Shown here: piece after piece, positions 1-6,646 of the stretch | How positions within the stretch are numbered: position 1 is the first letter of the stretch | How the letters are laid out: every line of letters starts with the position of its first letter | Assembly (NCBI GenBank): GCA_022701965.1 | Contig: JAKONL010000359.1 | Span: 1-14,008, forward strand | Direction of reading: 5' to 3' | DNA length: 14,008 nucleotides | Source: Burkholderiaceae bacterium | GTDB taxonomy: Bacteria > Pseudomonadota > Gammaproteobacteria > Burkholderiales > Burkholderiaceae | Program-made: the position numbers and the translations under genes | The notes under the pieces: model-generated | What the model was told of the DNA's origin: nothing | Seen by the model: only the letters and a program-made list of their open reading frames with translations | Database searches by the model: none

Positions 1-1
1 C

Positions 2-259
2 GGCCCGGTGCCAAAGAATCCGATGCGGTTCTCGGTTGCACTCGAACGCTTCAGGGACAACGCGCTGAAGAACAAGACGACGTTGCCAAGAACGACCTAC
101 GACCGTCACGAGTTCTTGCAGCAGGTCAGGCAGTACGTCGTCGGCATCGATGACCGCCTCGACGAGGACCCTTGGATCCATCACATCCACACGCACCACC
201 TCGCGGCTTTCATGGATGCATCCGCCGAGCGCATCGGTCGCCAGGAATCCAAGGAGATG
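2..259 (+). pseudogene. Partial tyrosine recombinase-like fragment (core-binding domain)
   Basis: An open frame enters from the left edge (first possible start a GTG at 8) and stays open to a stop at 398-400. Its first 80 or so residues have strong third-position GC and read like the SAM-like core-binding domain of a phage-type integrase: a basic segment (RFRDNALKNKTTLPRTTYDR), a helix (EFLQQVRQYV), an acidic DPW segment, then IHTHHLAAFMDA. Beyond about 259 the frame runs antisense to a histidine-kinase fragment and loses sense, so homology appears to break there. No catalytic domain (R..HxxR..Y) follows. I read it as the remnant of a truncated integrase whose 5' part lies outside the window. 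The assignment rests on the look of a short segment; the alternative is a non-coding open frame. Confidence 0.35.
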
Positions 260-265
260 CATGGT

Positions 266-643
266 TCACATGAGCCCCTCCAACCCGACGAGGATCGGCG
301 TTTGCGCCGGCAGGCGCAGCCCTTTCCCGCTCGCTGTGTGTCGCAGTTCGTCGACCAGCTCTTGCACCAGCTCACACGCCTCGAACACATCGGGCCGTAG
401 CTCGACGCGCCCAGTCTGCCCACGCGCGAGCGTGAGCATGTCTCGCGACTGCACGGCCAGCTCGTTGGACGAACGGCGAACGAGCCGTTCCAGTTCGGTT
501 TGCTCCGGCAGCGCGCGCCGGTTATCTAGCAAGTGGCAGGCCCTTCCACCCTCTGGACCGTCTAGCACTGCGCCACCATGCTGGCGATTCGAAGAACAGC
601 CGTACGCAACCCGTTGTGTTCGAAGCCTTGGCCGATGCAGCAA
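266..643 (-). pseudogene. Sensor histidine kinase fragment
   Basis: The frame's C-terminal two thirds read like the end of a HisKA dimerisation domain and the linker into the ATPase domain: LERLVRRSSNELAVQSRDML, then TLARGQTGRVELRPDVF, then a helix (CELVQELVDELRH) and a GKGLRL strand. This order (helix, 'DML.LAR...G...LRP..F', 'L...A..KGL.L') is usual in two-component kinases. A TGA at 266-268 ends it before any N, G1 or G2 box of the ATPase domain, and the upstream third (codons 1-43) has no recognisable kinase sequence or phospho-acceptor His motif. Third-position GC is high in the kinase-like part. It is therefore a fragment broken at both ends and cannot make a working kinase. It abuts the integrase-like scrap, which suggests rearrangement here. 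Confidence 0.45.
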
Positions 644-698
644 CGTCTATGGTCGCAGACGATCTACCGACTTTCCTCACGCCATCCAGATTTCTCCT

Positions 699-2231
699 AT
701 GTATCGCCGCGGTGCGCAATCAAGGTCCATCCAACACCGGACGATCCGCGCTACGACGCTCTTCGTCGTGTTCGTCTGCGTTTCGCTTCTTGCCGTGGAT
801 GCCTGGCTCGCTTGGCGGGTGCGGGAGCAGCAACTGCGCCAGGCCGTCGTCAGCAACACCAACCTGGCGGCCGCAGTGGCTCAGCAGGTGGACGGCATGG
901 TGCTGGAGGTCGGGCACCTGCTCGACAGCATCGCCTTCGAACTGCAGACGGGTGCAGTGGACGAGCGGGAGTTGACCCACCTGCAGCCCATTCTGAAGAA
1001 CCATGCCGACTCCAACCAGCATGTCCATGGCCTCTTCGTCTACGACGCGCAGGGCGCGTGGCTCATTAATTCGCAAGGGATTTCGCCCCCGGGCGCCAAC
1101 AACGCCGACCGCGAGTACTTCATTCACCATCGTGACCACCCCTCGCTGGCGACACGCGTGGGCAAGCCGATCGTGAGCCGTTCGACCGGGATCTGGGTCA
1201 TCCCGGTGTCACGCCGCTTCAACGATGCAAAGGGCCAGTTCGCCGGGGTGCTGCTGGCGACGATCGACCTCGACCATGTCCGGCGAATGCTCGACCACTT
1301 CCAGATCGGGAATGACGGGTCCCTCAGCGTGGCCCTCGCGAGTACGGCGATCCTTGTGCGACGCCCGTTTTCCGAGAAGAACCTGGGGAAGGAAATACCG
1401 CCCAGTGCGTTGAAGGAGCAGCTCACTTCCCAGACTTCGGGAAACTTCGAGTTCGCCTCGCCTGTGGACGGCATTCAGCGAATCGGCAGTTTCCGGTACA
1501 CCGACAGTCATTCCCTGATGGTGGCAGTGGCGCAGTCCAAACATGAGCTGCTTGGCGACTGGCGTGAGACGACCTGGATACAGACTTTTTGGATTTTCCT
1601 GCTGTGCGTTGTCACCGCTCTGGCAGGAAGCCTCGTCATTCGACTGGTTCGCCAACGGGTGAAGGTGGAGTTCGACCTGAGTGAGACCCGCGACAAACTC
1701 ACCAAGGCCAATGAACGTCTGGCCCTGCTGGCCAATCTGGACGGATTGACCGGCCTGGCCAATCGACGGTCCTTCGACGAGACCCTCGAGCGCGACTTCG
1801 AGGAGTTTCGCAGGTCAGGCCAACCGCTGAGCCTGGTCATGATCGACGTCGATCATTTCAAGCAGTACAACGACCTGCATGGCCATCCGGAAGGCGATCG
1901 GTGCCTGCAGCAGGTTGCCATGGCGATCGATTCGGCATCACGCCGGCCACTGGACTTCGTGGCACGGTATGGAGGCGAGGAGATGGCGATGCTGCTGCCG
2001 CAAACCGATGCCGCGGGCGCGCTGGTGGTTGCCGAACTGGCACGCAGTGCGGTCGAAGCACTCCAGCTTCCGCACTCCGATCGACCGCTGCGCAGGGTGT
2101 CGATCAGCGTCGGCGTCGCGTCTCACACATCGAACGACATTCACGAGAGCATGCAGTCGCTGGTGAAGCGTGCGGATGAGGCACTGTATCGAGCCAAGGC
2201 TGCGGGCCGCGATCGGGTCATTGCCTACTGA
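699..2231 (+). CDS. Membrane-bound Cache-GGDEF diguanylate cyclase (510 aa)
   Basis: Predicted to make cyclic di-GMP from two GTP at the inner membrane in response to an extracytoplasmic signal. Layout: cytoplasmic basic N-terminus, TM helix about 17-37, a periplasmic double-Cache-like domain about 45-285 (GLFVYDAQGAWL, ADREYF, GKPIVS and GVLLATIDL are typical pieces), TM helix about 293-316, a short coiled-coil-like linker, then GGDEF from about 345 (LDGLTGLANRRSFDETL). The metal-binding Asp is in MIDVDHF (D383). The active loop is GGEEM (425-429): the Glu variant of GGDEF is normal, but Met replaces the usual Phe. An RxxD inhibitory site (R416-D419) lies five residues upstream, the correct spacing for product inhibition. 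The frame is open upstream to 150, but that part runs antisense to the kinase fragment, so I start at the ATG just before the first TM helix. No strong ribosome site is visible. No EAL domain follows. Confidence 0.93.
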   Translation: MYRRGAQSRSIQHRTIRATTLFVVFVCVSLLAVDAWLAWRVREQQLRQAVVSNTNLAAAVAQQVDGMVLEVGHLLDSIAFELQTGAVDERELTHLQPILKNHADSNQHVHGLFVYDAQGAWLINSQGISPPGANNADREYFIHHRDHPSLATRVGKPIVSRSTGIWVIPVSRRFNDAKGQFAGVLLATIDLDHVRRMLDHFQIGNDGSLSVALASTAILVRRPFSEKNLGKEIPPSALKEQLTSQTSGNFEFASPVDGIQRIGSFRYTDSHSLMVAVAQSKHELLGDWRETTWIQTFWIFLLCVVTALAGSLVIRLVRQRVKVEFDLSETRDKLTKANERLALLANLDGLTGLANRRSFDETLERDFEEFRRSGQPLSLVMIDVDHFKQYNDLHGHPEGDRCLQQVAMAIDSASRRPLDFVARYGGEEMAMLLPQTDAAGALVVAELARSAVEALQLPHSDRPLRRVSISVGVASHTSNDIHESMQSLVKRADEALYRAKAAGRDRVIAY

Positions 2232-2276
2232 AACGGGAAGCGATCCAACCTGGGGAGGCACGGGTGCGAGCGACCT

Positions 2277-2306
2277 CAGGTGGCCTTGCAAGCATCACTC
2301 CACCTG
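2277..2306. repeat. Inverted repeat downstream of the diguanylate cyclase
   Basis: CAGGTGG (2277-2283) and CCACCTG (2300-2306) are perfect 7-base complementary arms around a 16-base loop that itself contains the palindrome CTTGCAAG. It lies about 45 bases after the cyclase stop. There is no T-run on either side, so a Rho-independent terminator is not supported; it could act as an mRNA-end stabilising hairpin. Confidence 0.3.
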
Positions 2307-2385
2307 GGTTCCTACGAAAGGTACGCCATCGCCATTTCCAAGCCTTGCGAGATAGCGCCCTCCTTCGTGGCATGTCGCAGGGTTG

Positions 2386-2604
2386 TCAGTTCGTCACAAG
2401 CGCGAGAAACGTGGCTGCCATGGCCAACGCAAGGCATGCCATGGCTCGTCCCGTCATGGGGCCCTCGCCAAAGATGCCCAGCAAAGTGATGCAGATCACT
2501 TCAATCGAGATGACCGTGGCGGGGCCCGTCGCGGACATCGAAGCCTTCAGATTTTTCAGCAGCTGCACGCCCGCCTCCATTTGACCGCGCAAGTATGGCG
2601 GCAT
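2386..2604 (-). CDS. Small predicted membrane protein (72 aa or shorter)
   Basis: Not a family I recognise. The frame from the Met-Glu-Ala-Gly start inward has strong third-position GC and well-formed protein character: an amphipathic helix (EAGVQLLKNLKASM), a hydrophobic stretch (TVISIEVICITLLGIFG), a short polar turn (EGPMTGR) and a second hydrophobic stretch (AMACLALAMAATFLALVTN) running to the C-terminus. This suggests one or two membrane helices. The start is uncertain: ATG at 2604 or an in-frame ATG eight codons later (2580); neither has a clear Shine-Dalgarno. A consensus-like promoter (TTGACA, 16-base spacer, TACATT) lies about 40-70 bases upstream and supports a real gene. It follows the aldolase on the same strand but appears to have its own transcript. 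Confidence 0.5.
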   Translation of the reverse strand: MPPYLRGQMEAGVQLLKNLKASMSATGPATVISIEVICITLLGIFGEGPMTGRAMACLALAMAATFLALVTN

Positions 2605-2645
2605 CGAAGGTCGGAACCATCATGATGAATACTTTAGTTACCAGT

Positions 2646-2673
2646 AATGTAGATTTCTGCACATTGTTGTCAA
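2646..2673 (-). promoter_or_regulatory. Predicted sigma70-type promoter for the small membrane protein
   Basis: On the minus strand TTGACA (2673-2668, a perfect -35 match) is followed after 16 bases by TACATT (2651-2646, 4 of 6 matches to the -10 consensus). Transcription would start near 2639, about 35 bases before the ATG at 2604. The -35 box overlaps the stop codon of the upstream aldolase gene (2672-2670). The local AT-richness contrasts with the GC-rich surroundings. Confidence 0.45.
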
Positions 2674-3506
2674 GAGCTCTGGCTTTGAGCCTCAAGGTTG
2701 TGCGGCACTGATGACGCGATGCAGTCCGCGTTGCGGCCATGGCGCAGCGCGCGCCGGGCGTAGTAGTCGAAGGCAGTCGAATTGCGCTTCGGACGCAGTA
2801 CCCAGTCGTGCGCCTCCTGGGCAAGCTGGGGATCGATCGGCTGGATCGTTCCGGCAGCTGCCGCCAGCAGATGCATGCGCGCCGCGCGCTCGAAGGCGAT
2901 GCCCAGCACCACGGCTTCCTCCACGCTGCTGGCGGCGATCAGCAGACCGTGATGCGCCAAGAGCAATGCGCGCTTGCTGCCGAGTGCCGCAGCGATGAAC
3001 TCGCCCTCCTCGTTGCCGACCGGAATGCCAGGCCACTTGGCGACGAACGCGACGTCGTCGTACAGCACGCAGTTGTCCATGTGCGAGATCTGCAGCGGTG
3101 TCTCCAGCATGCCGAGTGCCGCGGCACTGACTGCGTGCGTGTGCACGATGCAGTTCACGTCGGCGCGCGCGCGGTAGACCCAGGAGTGGAAGCGGTTGGC
3201 GGGGTTCGCCATGCCTGCGCCTTCGAGCACGTTCAGGTCCTCATCGACCAGGAGCAGGTTGTCCTCGGTGATCTCGTCGAAGCCGAGGCCAAGGCGCTGC
3301 GTGAGGTACGTACCCGGCTCGGCGGCGCGTGCGGTGATCTGTCCGGCGAGACCGGAATCGTGTCCGTTGTCGAAAAGGATGCGGCAGGTCAGCGCCAGCT
3401 TCTGCGCCAACGTGTAGCTGCTCTCTTCCAGGTGCGCGTCCATCTGGCGGTAGGCGTTCTGGACCAGCGATGCCTTGTCGAGCGCGAAAGTGTCCGGGGT
3501 GTTCAT
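2670..3506 (-). CDS. Class II aldolase/adducin family protein (278 aa)
   Basis: A cytoplasmic, metal-dependent protein of the class II aldolase/adducin fold, whose members cleave or decarboxylate hydroxy-acids or sugar phosphates. Visible features: GLAGQITARAAEPGTYLTQ matches the family N-terminal 'G..S.R' region; YRARADVNCIVHTHA carries metal ligands H122 and H124; LLLAHHGLL carries the third His (H186). The residue corresponding to the catalytic Glu of fuculose/ribulose-phosphate aldolases is not Glu: the segment reads NPANRFHSWVY. Zn chemistry may therefore differ from a true aldolase. I start at ATG 3506 because AAGGAGA sits 8 bases upstream; the frame is open for another 79 codons, but these are antisense to the GST gene. 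It is the last of three co-directional genes (31-base gap from the GST gene). The substrate cannot be read from sequence. Confidence 0.88.
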   Translation of the reverse strand: MNTPDTFALDKASLVQNAYRQMDAHLEESSYTLAQKLALTCRILFDNGHDSGLAGQITARAAEPGTYLTQRLGLGFDEITEDNLLLVDEDLNVLEGAGMANPANRFHSWVYRARADVNCIVHTHAVSAAALGMLETPLQISHMDNCVLYDDVAFVAKWPGIPVGNEEGEFIAAALGSKRALLLAHHGLLIAASSVEEAVVLGIAFERAARMHLLAAAAGTIQPIDPQLAQEAHDWVLRPKRNSTAFDYYARRALRHGRNADCIASSVPHNLEAQSQSS

Positions 3507-3537
3507 GGCGATGTCTCCTTGCAGATTCTTGATTCGT

Positions 3538-4197
3538 TCAACTCGCCGCAGAGGATTCCACGGCCGAGAAGTTGAGGTCCGGCCGGCCGGGGAACAGCGG
3601 CTGGTAGCCCGGCAAGGCCTCGATGCGCGCCAGCCACGCACCGATGGCGGGATATGGCGCCATGTCGATGCCGCCCATCGTGGCCATCCGGGTGTATGGA
3701 TAGAGCGCGACATCGGCAATGCTGGGGTGCGCGGTGTTGGCAACCCAGCCGTCCGCGCCGCTGCGCGCCAGCTGCGCCTCGAGGAGATCCAGCGCCGTCC
3801 TCGCTTCGGCCGCGAAGTGCTGCATGTCCGCGGCTCCGGGTTCGCGGTCGCGGTGCAATCCCAGGTGGAGCCGCAGCTGCGCTAGCGGCTTCATGTGCCG
3901 TTCCTGCTCGAACGACAGCCAGGCGAGCACCTGTGCCTGCTCCGGCACGTCCCGCGGCCACCAGGCACTGCCCTGCGCGAGATAGAACAGGATCGCCATC
4001 GACTCGGCCAGCGCACTGCCATCGTCAAGCACCAGCACCGGTACTTGCCGCAGCGGCGCGATGGACAGGAAGGCCTCGGCGCGCAGGTCGCCGCGGTCGA
4101 TCGACAGGGTGTGGCGTCGCAGCGGCAATCCGAGCAGGCCAGCCATCAACCGCACCTTCCAGGCGTTGCCCGAGCGTTGGGTGTCGTACAGAAGCAT
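3538..4197 (-). CDS. Glutathione S-transferase family protein (219 aa)
   Basis: Length and layout are typical of a cytosolic GST: an N-terminal thioredoxin-like domain (residues 1-78) and an all-helical C-terminal domain (about 85-205). Key N-domain features are MLLYDTQRSGNAWKVRL (Ser in the usual catalytic region), the cis-Pro loop RQVPVLVLDDG (P53) and the glutathione gamma-Glu site ESMAI (E65-S66). The C-domain has the conserved N-capping region AHPSIADVALYPYTRM. It starts at ATG 4197, ten bases after the stop of the Bug receptor gene, and ends 31 bases before the aldolase start, so the three are very probably one transcript. In this context a role in glutathione-dependent isomerisation, ring cleavage or detoxification of the imported acid is plausible, but this is inference. 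Confidence 0.92.
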   Translation of the reverse strand: MLLYDTQRSGNAWKVRLMAGLLGLPLRRHTLSIDRGDLRAEAFLSIAPLRQVPVLVLDDGSALAESMAILFYLAQGSAWWPRDVPEQAQVLAWLSFEQERHMKPLAQLRLHLGLHRDREPGAADMQHFAAEARTALDLLEAQLARSGADGWVANTAHPSIADVALYPYTRMATMGGIDMAPYPAIGAWLARIEALPGYQPLFPGRPDLNFSAVESSAAS

Positions 4198-4207
4198 GGT
4201 CGCCCCC

Positions 4208-5209
4208 TCAGTCGAGTTTGGTGCCAGCGGCCTGCGTCACGCGCGTCCATTTCTCGGTCTCGACGCGCACATGCGTCGCGTAGGCAGCGGCCCCGGTGGG
4301 CATCGGCTCGATACCGAGTTCGGCCAAACGCGCAACCACTTCCGCGCGCGACAGCACGCGCGCGAGAGCCTGCGATAGCACTTCGATCTGCGCGGCGGGC
4401 GTGCCCTGCGGCGCGACGATGGCGTTCCAAGAGCCGATCTGGAAACCCGGCACGCCCTGCTCGACGCTGGTGCGCAAGTCGGGCATCGCGACGTTGCGCC
4501 GACTGTCCGCGATGGCCAACGCCTTCAGGCGTCCGGCCTTGACCTGTGGTTGGATGACCGGGATCGCGTCGATCACGATCTGCACCTGTCCTGCCAGCGC
4601 GGCGTTGACTGCCTCGGCGCCGCTCTTGAACGGAATGTGGACGATGAAGCTCTTGGTCGAAAGCTTGAACAGCTCGATGCCCAAGTGCGGCGAACTGCCG
4701 TTGCCCGCCGAGCCGAAGTTCAGCTGACCGGGATGCGCGTGGGCATACTTGACCAGGCCTTGCAGATCCGTCACACCGGGAATGTCACTCACCGCCATGA
4801 CGTACGGGGAATTGCTCACCAGCGAGACCGGCACGAAGGCCGCCGGGTCGTAAGCCATCTTGCTGTAGATCATCTTGTTGACCACCTGTGTACCGACGGT
4901 CGCGAGCAGCAGCGTGTAGCCGTCGGCCGGTGCCTGCGCCACCGCCTGCGCCGCGATGCTGCCGCCGGCACCCGCACGGTTGTCGATGACCACCGACTGC
5001 TTGAGTTCCTCACCGAGCCGCTGGCCGATCAGGCGGCCGACGACGTCGGTGATGCCGCCCGCGCCGAACGGGATCACCAGCCTGATCGGCTTGTTGGGAT
5101 AGCCGCCCTGCGCAACGACCGGCGATGCACTGGTGGCGAGCGCGACGGCTGCGCACAGGGCGGGTGCGAGTGACGCCGCGCGATGGCGAATGCGAGTGAA
5201 GAACGACAT
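4208..5209 (-). CDS. Bug family (TctC-like) extracytoplasmic solute receptor (333 aa)
   Basis: Periplasmic solute-binding protein of the tripartite tricarboxylate transporter family, which is greatly expanded in Burkholderiales and usually binds carboxylates or amides. A signal peptide is clear: basic start (FFTRIRHR), hydrophobic core, and a likely cut after SPVVA (residue 33). The mature protein opens with YPNKPIRLVIPFGAGGITDVV, the classic Bug signature, followed by VIDNRAGAGGSIAA and DGYTLLLAT. The C-terminal lobe has the expected GFQIGSWNAIVAPQGTP segment. ATG 5209 is chosen because AAGGAGT lies about 7 bases upstream and because it begins the signal peptide. No TctA/TctB membrane partners are nearby, which is common for orphan Bug genes. 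First gene of a three-gene operon, divergent from the XRE-cupin regulator. Confidence 0.95.
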   Translation of the reverse strand: MSFFTRIRHRAASLAPALCAAVALATSASPVVAQGGYPNKPIRLVIPFGAGGITDVVGRLIGQRLGEELKQSVVIDNRAGAGGSIAAQAVAQAPADGYTLLLATVGTQVVNKMIYSKMAYDPAAFVPVSLVSNSPYVMAVSDIPGVTDLQGLVKYAHAHPGQLNFGSAGNGSSPHLGIELFKLSTKSFIVHIPFKSGAEAVNAALAGQVQIVIDAIPVIQPQVKAGRLKALAIADSRRNVAMPDLRTSVEQGVPGFQIGSWNAIVAPQGTPAAQIEVLSQALARVLSRAEVVARLAELGIEPMPTGAAAYATHVRVETEKWTRVTQAAGTKLD

Positions 5210-5280
5210 GACAATACTCCTTCGGTTTGAACGAGTGCGGTCTAGCAAGAGCCGGGCCGGGATGACTCAAGTTGAATATA

Positions 5281-5294
5281 GGACACAAGTGTCC
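5281..5294. promoter_or_regulatory. Inverted-repeat operator candidate in the divergent control region
   Basis: GGACAC-AA-GTGTCC: two perfect 6-base arms with a 2-base spacer. It sits between the divergently transcribed Bug operon and the XRE-cupin regulator, only 12 bases before the regulator's ATG. XRE-type repressors normally bind such short palindromes, so this is the best candidate site for control of both directions by the adjacent regulator. The adjacent AT-rich string TTGAATATA may hold a -10 element, but I could not assign a convincing -35. Confidence 0.5.
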
Positions 5295-5306
5295 CACAAG
5301 ATCTAG

Positions 5307-5834
5307 ATGTCCATCAAGCTGAAGCTGCTGCGCGTGCAGGCAGGAATGACTCTCGAGACCCTGGCCCGGGCCGCCGACCTCACGCGCAGCTACGTGTCCA
5401 AGGTCGAACGTGGTGCCTCGACGCCCTCGATCGGCGTGGCGCTGAAACTGGCCAAGGCACTCGGGGTGCCGGTCGAGGAACTGTTCGGCGAACCTTCGGA
5501 CAGTGACCCGGTCACCATCACCCGCGCACGCATGGCGCTCGCTCGCAATCCTGCGCATGGCGAGCCGCGCGTGGTGGCGGGCACCGCGCCAGGACATCGC
5601 ATGCTGGCCTTCGTCCTGCAGCCCGGCAAGGGACGCGAGCGGGGCCATCCGATGAGCCACCACGAAGGTGAAGAGATCATCTACGTACTCAAGGGCGCGA
5701 TCACACTGCAACTGGCCGACCGCAGCGAAGCTCTCGAAGCGGGCGACTGCGCACATTTCAATTCGGCCGTGCCGCACAAAATCACGAGTCGTGGCGATGA
5801 ACCGGCCGAGGTGCTGCTGGTGATCGCCGCGTGA
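5307..5834 (+). CDS. XRE-family transcriptional regulator with C-terminal cupin domain (175 aa)
   Basis: Cytoplasmic DNA-binding regulator. Residues about 5-60 form a helix-turn-helix of the XRE/HTH_3 type (LKLLRVQAGMTLETLA, then SYVSKVERGASTPSI, then LAKALGVPVEELF). Residues about 97-173 form a cupin_2 barrel with putative metal or ligand residues in MSHHEGEEIIYVLKG (H118, H119, E123) and VPHKI (H157). Proteins of this length and order usually sense a small ligand in the cupin and control a neighbouring catabolic or transport gene. It is transcribed away from the Bug-GST-aldolase operon across a 97-base gap that holds a 14-base palindrome. No Shine-Dalgarno is visible before the ATG, so a very short or leaderless 5' end is possible. 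Convergent with the next gene. Confidence 0.94.
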   Translation: MSIKLKLLRVQAGMTLETLARAADLTRSYVSKVERGASTPSIGVALKLAKALGVPVEELFGEPSDSDPVTITRARMALARNPAHGEPRVVAGTAPGHRMLAFVLQPGKGRERGHPMSHHEGEEIIYVLKGAITLQLADRSEALEAGDCAHFNSAVPHKITSRGDEPAEVLLVIAA

Positions 5835-5909
5835 GACCGGCAACGCCTCAGTCAGAGACGTTGACGGTGTTGCGCCGTAGGCTTTCGGTGTGTCACCTAG
5901 GCAGGAAGC

Positions 5910-5925
5910 GGCCGCTCAAGCGGCC
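5910..5925. terminator. Short GC hairpin at the end of the convergent small gene
   Basis: GGCCGC-TCAA-GCGGCC is a perfect 6-base stem with a 4-base loop. The minus-strand stop codon (5918-5916) lies in the loop. It sits between convergent genes and could end transcription, but no clear T-run follows, so an intrinsic terminator is only possible. Confidence 0.3.
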
Positions 5926-6239
5926 AGTCTTGCCATCTCTTCGGGACTCTCGATCACGAGCATCAGCGACGGCTGCTTCACGCCAAGAAGGTGATTCACA
6001 GCGTAGGTCATCCCCATGTTCGCAGCACCGATGCGCGAAGCCGTCCGAAGTTGTGAAGGATCCGGACTGAGACGAGTCGTGGCCTTTCCTTCTTCAACCA
6101 AAAATACGTTGTAGGTCCAGCACCATTGATGCTGGATATAGGTGCAGCGCACGCGAATGCGATGCTGCATGAAGTCGGCTTCGGCCACCAAGTCGTCGCC
6201 CAACTCGACCATGCATAGGTTCTGAACTGCTGAATTCAC
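5916..6239 (-). CDS. Hypothetical protein (107 aa from GTG; 118 aa from ATG)
   Basis: I do not recognise the family. The protein is soluble, with no signal peptide or membrane helix. A central part looks like a small beta-rich fold (DLVAEADFMQHRIRVRCTYI, then WCWTYNVFLVEEGKATTRL), followed by a Gly/Ala/Met-rich segment (RIGAANMGMTYAVNHLLG) and an acidic helix at the C-terminus (ESPEEMARLAA). I prefer the GTG at 6239 because AAAGGAAG lies a few bases upstream; an ATG at 6272 opens the same frame eleven codons earlier, and an internal ATG precedes VELGDD. Base composition is less GC-rich than in the neighbouring operons. It is isolated: convergent with the cupin regulator and preceded by about 400 bases without a gene. 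Confidence 0.55.
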   Translation of the reverse strand: MNSAVQNLCMVELGDDLVAEADFMQHRIRVRCTYIQHQWCWTYNVFLVEEGKATTRLSPDPSQLRTASRIGAANMGMTYAVNHLLGVKQPSLMLVIESPEEMARLAA

Positions 6240-6272
6240 CCGGCTTCCTTTGTGTAATGCCGAAGTATTCAC

Positions 6273-6646
6273 ATGAACGCTGGCAAAAGGCTCCGGTTTT
6301 CATCCGTCTTCGCTGAAAGATGTGCGTTACCGTGACTCCTTCACGAAATTGGATGGGTCTTGTAGGAGCACGTCGATTGCCCGTGAAGAGTCGATGTCAG
6401 CTCGATGGTCGCTTCAAATCGTCAATTCAAATCCCTGCGGTCGTTCAAGTGGGCTTGCTCAAAATTGCTGGTAGGCATGTGGTGCAACGCGATGCTAAAA
6501 ACGGTTTGCGCGCGAGCGCATTTCGCAAGTCAACGCCGCGACGACATCCGGCAAACGAAGCTGAGGCCGTTGTCGACGCGCTGGATGTCGGGGATGGCCG
6601 CCGATGCGCACATCAAGAGGACGGCGACTGACCGTAGTACCTGCGG
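6273..6646. other. Gene-poor stretch with a short unexplained minus frame
   Basis: No convincing gene in these 374 bases. Open frames exist on both strands but none shows domain character or a ribosome site. One short minus-strand frame (6529-6422) reads as coherent peptide, including the segment MPTSNFEQAHLNDRRDLN before its stop, but it is only 35 codons and lacks an upstream start signal. The stretch separates the end of the six-gene operon from the small hypothetical gene and may hold remnants of a repeat or of a lost gene. Confidence 0.4.

Noticed and set aside
150..698. N-terminal extension of the diguanylate cyclase frame by 183 codons
   Set aside because: The extension runs antisense to the histidine-kinase fragment, is Ser/Arg-rich without domain character, and precedes a natural start just before the first membrane helix.
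2277..2306. Intrinsic terminator after the diguanylate cyclase
   Set aside because: The arms are perfect but the loop is long and no T-run follows, so it is listed only as an inverted repeat.
2739..3575. Plus-strand frame of 278 codons opposite the aldolase
   Set aside because: Antisense shadow; the minus-strand frame has metal-binding motifs and a strong ribosome site.
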